Part shown: positions 62,237 to 64,000 of the stretch, in pieces
Layout of the letters: each line of letters begins with the position of its first letter
Position numbering within the stretch: the stretch's first letter is position 1
Assembly: GCF_905207245.1 (NCBI RefSeq)
Contig: NZ_CAJLKP010000015.1
Span: 1 to 64,000, forward strand
Direction: 5' to 3'
From: an uncultured Bacteroides sp.
GTDB lineage: Bacteria; Bacteroidota; Bacteroidia; Bacteroidales; Bacteroidaceae
Length of the DNA: 64,000 nt
Notes under the pieces: generated by a model
The model's input: the letters and a program-made list of their open reading frames with translations, nothing else
Databases searched by the model: none
What the model was told of the DNA's origin: nothing
Made by a program: the position numbers and the translations under genes

Positions 62237-62414
62237 TATGACGATTCGCCCTCTTCTTCCGTATATCCGCCTTCATTTTGGCAGCACCGGAACCATGTTT
62301 TCCGGTAACATACGCTTTCTTCTTGGCTTTAGTCTTTACTTTTCCATCTTCCTTTGGTTTGTCTTTCTTTCCTTTAAAGACAATACCGCCCATCATTGCA
62401 TCTTCTACACTCAT
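62232..62414 (-). CDS. Small basic protein
   Basis: 60 residues: MSVEDAMMGGIVFKGKKDKP, a Lys-rich middle (KVKTKAKKKAYVTGKHGSGAAKMKADIRKKRANRHK) and a very high pI. A matching promoter (TATCTTTG at 62454-62461, minus) lies 40 nt upstream, and a palindromic terminator follows, so it looks like a real transcription unit rather than chance. Composition suggests RNA, DNA or ribosome binding. No family recognised. Confidence 0.55.
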   Translation of the reverse strand: MSVEDAMMGGIVFKGKKDKPKEDGKVKTKAKKKAYVTGKHGSGAAKMKADIRKKRANRHK

Positions 62415-62453
62415 ATATTCGGCTTCTTTTTGTTATTCTGTTATAAACTGGGA

Positions 62454-62500
62454 CAAAGATAGTTTTTTTCAGCCAATGGATGGCATTTTTCGTATCTTTG
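62454..62500. promoter_or_regulatory. Divergent promoter pair
   Basis: Two TATCTTTG boxes: minus strand at 62454-62461 for the small basic protein, plus strand at 62493-62500 for the methyltransferase. The two cores are 31 bp apart, so their polymerases may compete. Confidence 0.65.
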
Positions 62501-62525
62501 CGCCAACTTTTAAAGATTGAATAGA

Positions 62526-63257
62526 ATGAATACCGCTCTGCTTTCTGCTGGCAAAGACCCGATGGGCGCTGCCATCGCTGATTACTTTAAACTACATAAG
62601 GCCGACCGCCTGCGAGTCTTCTCTTCGCTATTTGACGAAGACGAAATACCGGTGAAAGAATTATTCCGTACGGAAAAACAAATGCCCGTTCTGGAACGGA
62701 GCGCCCTGCAATTGGCTACGGGCAAAATTCTGGATGTGGGTGCCGGAAGCGGTTGTCACAGCCTTGCTTTGCAGGAGGCAGGCAAAGATGTGCATGCCAT
62801 TGATATTTCACCTCTTTCAGTAGAAGTGATGCAGCAACGGGGTATATGGCATGTCACACAGACCAATCTGTTCGACGAACATTTCTATGAGTCCTACGAC
62901 ACCATATTAATGCTGATGAACGGTTCGGGTATCATCGGGAAATTGGAGAATCTGCCCACCTTTTTCAGGAAAATGAAGTTGCTGCTTCGCCCTGGTGGCT
63001 GCATTCTTATGGATTCCAGTGATTTGCGATATCTGTTTGAGGAAGAGGACGGAAGTTTTGTTATTGACCTGGCAGGGGATTATTATGGAGAAGTAGATTT
63101 TCAGATGCAATATAAAGATATTAAGGGAGAGCCGTTTGACTGGCTTTACATTGACTTCCAGACTCTTAGTCTTTATGCTGCCGAGAATGGTTTCCAGACA
63201 GAATTGGTGAAAGAGGGAAAACACTACGATTATTTAGCCAAGTTGACCTTAAAATAA
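62526..63257 (+). CDS. Class I SAM-dependent methyltransferase
   Basis: 243 residues from ATG 62526 (an in-frame TTG nine bases upstream overlaps too little leader). Motif I LDVGAGSGCHSLALQEAGKDVHAID (about 72-96) binds SAM; motif II-like YDTILMLMNGSGIIG and post-motif LLLRPGGCILMDSSD follow. Ubiquinone/tellurite-resistance-like fold; substrate unknown. A strong promoter lies 26 nt upstream. Confidence 0.9.
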   Translation: MNTALLSAGKDPMGAAIADYFKLHKADRLRVFSSLFDEDEIPVKELFRTEKQMPVLERSALQLATGKILDVGAGSGCHSLALQEAGKDVHAIDISPLSVEVMQQRGIWHVTQTNLFDEHFYESYDTILMLMNGSGIIGKLENLPTFFRKMKLLLRPGGCILMDSSDLRYLFEEEDGSFVIDLAGDYYGEVDFQMQYKDIKGEPFDWLYIDFQTLSLYAAENGFQTELVKEGKHYDYLAKLTLK

Positions 63258-63280
63258 GGTCAACTTAGCTTGCTGTTTCT

Positions 63281-63820
63281 TTATTTCTTTGCCAGCATTT
63301 CGTCTATCTTCTTCACAAGTGAGGCAAATTCTTTCTCATTATACAAGCGGGTCAGCATCACAATGCGACCATCCTTGTCAATAAGTACATTGCGGGTGAT
63401 TCCGGCTTTGCGTAGCGCATATTTAGCAAAGATATCTGCACCGGGGTCCAATCCCAACGGATAAGTAACACCGGTTGATTTACCGAACGCAATCACCTTA
63501 TCCAACGGTTCGTCACGGTCTATGCCGATAAGGGCAAAGTCTGAGTTGCCTTTATGCTTCAACCAGATATCCTTTTCTATGAAAGGCATCTCCTTACGGC
63601 AAACGCCACACCAACTGGCCGTGAACTGCAACATCACCACCTTACCACGAAGTTCGGAAAGTGTGACTTGCTTACCATCTGTCAGGGTAATGGTAAAATC
63701 GGGAGCCATCTCCCCCACTTTCACTATGTAGCCGACATCATCGGCAGCCACCTCCTGCGCCTTGCCTGACAGACTACAAAGGGCGAACAGAATAAAAATC
63801 AAACTTTTTACTGTTTTCAT
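63281..63820 (-). CDS. TlpA-like thioredoxin-family protein
   Basis: 179 residues, signal peptide ending GKAQE. Thioredoxin fold with FTASWCGVCRKEMPF (CGVC) and cis-Pro region ITRNVLIDKDGRIV, in a periplasmic AhpC/TSA-Redoxin-type context (GEMAPDFTITLTDGKQVTLSELRGKVVML). Likely a disulfide reductase or resolvase. Convergent with the methyltransferase and followed on the minus strand by no close gene; the SLC13 permease gene lies upstream. Confidence 0.88.
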   Translation of the reverse strand: MKTVKSLIFILFALCSLSGKAQEVAADDVGYIVKVGEMAPDFTITLTDGKQVTLSELRGKVVMLQFTASWCGVCRKEMPFIEKDIWLKHKGNSDFALIGIDRDEPLDKVIAFGKSTGVTYPLGLDPGADIFAKYALRKAGITRNVLIDKDGRIVMLTRLYNEKEFASLVKKIDEMLAKK

Positions 63821-63845
63821 TAATCATCTATTTTTTAAGTTTTAC

Positions 63846-64000
63846 TCAAAACGGAAACAATAACGGGAGCACAAATATCATCACAATTCCCATAATTATC
63901 TGTAAAGGCAAACCTACTTTAACATAATCCATGAATGTATAACGTCCCGCCTGCATCACCAACGCATTGGGCGGAGTAGAGAACGGAGAGGCAAAACACA
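63846..64000 (-). CDS. SLC13/DASS-family permease, C-terminal fragment
   Basis: Only the last 51 codons are in the window: SPFSTPPNALVMQAGRYTFMDYVKVGLPLQIIMGIVMIFVLPLLFPF then stop. The SxPPNA motif is the second sodium/substrate-binding clamshell of DASS transporters (dicarboxylate, sulfate or citrate with sodium). The rest lies beyond the right edge. It stops 26 bp before the TlpA-like gene's start, so both may be one transcript. Confidence 0.8.
   Translation of the reverse strand, partial: CFASPFSTPPNALVMQAGRYTFMDYVKVGLPLQIIMGIVMIFVLPLLFPF

Overview
The window looks like the chromosome of a gut Bacteroides or close relative. The evidence is SusC/SusD pairs, lipoproteins with short lipobox signal peptides, dense carbohydrate-degrading gene clusters (PULs), families common in Bacteroidales (DUF4369, DUF4468, HU-HIG, BT4734/VirE_N, AAA/PD-(D/E)XK ATPases), and the Bacteroides -7 promoter box TAnnTTTG before many genes. 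Species is not resolved from sequence alone.

Region 1 (1-38.4 kb) is a large plant-glycan PUL. It enters the window inside a SusD gene, followed by a small lipoprotein, a matrixin-type metalloprotease lipoprotein and a beta-helix glycoside hydrolase. It is then interrupted (about 4.1-12.7 kb) by accessory DNA: a Spy-like protein, two unrelated AAA ATPases with C-terminal nuclease-like domains, a decayed HU-HIG/VirE_N module framed by inverted 110-bp repeats, a class II aaRS-like orphan, an acetyltransferase remnant, a possible structured RNA and an HTH protein. The PUL resumes with a giant heparinase II/III-like lyase, a triple GH43 protein, a GH51-like arabinofuranosidase, a second beta-helix hydrolase, a TlpA-like lipoprotein, a frameshifted esterase, two GH97s, an alginate-lyase-fold protein, GH127, GH43 and GH88. 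Lyases plus GH88 imply a uronic-acid polymer cut by elimination; GH43/GH51/GH127 imply alpha- and beta-linked arabinofuranose (or xylose); GH97 implies alpha-galactose or alpha-glucose. A pectic or arabinogalactan-like glycan is the simplest inference. No intact regulator lies here, only the tail of a histidine kinase gene.

Region 2 (38.9-41.2 kb) holds a small lipoprotein and the queuosine operon yhhQ-queC-queF, with a probable preQ1 riboswitch in its leader. Region 3 (41.5-49.6 kb) is a compact SusC-SusD-surface lipoprotein-GH18 PUL for a GlcNAc-containing glycan. Region 4 (49.7-53.5 kb) is a translationally coupled three-gene envelope cassette: a DUF4369-like lipoprotein, a membrane/TPR protein, and a PD40 beta-propeller lipoprotein with a CxxCH motif.

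Region 5 (53.6-64 kb) is mostly housekeeping and envelope genes: a porin with a hairpin over its start codon, a ParE-type toxin-antitoxin pair, a FadL-type channel, D-lactate dehydrogenase, pirin, an MBL-fold hydrolase, a DUF4468 protein, a VOC protein, a small basic protein, a methyltransferase, a TlpA-like thioredoxin and an SLC13 permease cut by the window end.

The most distinctive non-coding content is repetitive. Two palindromic arrays are phased at 22 bp (7.44-7.56 and 57.33-57.58 kb). A family of intergenic hairpins shares a core but has variable arms. A 33-bp promoter repeat precedes one ATPase, and paired palindromes lie near 11.6 kb.
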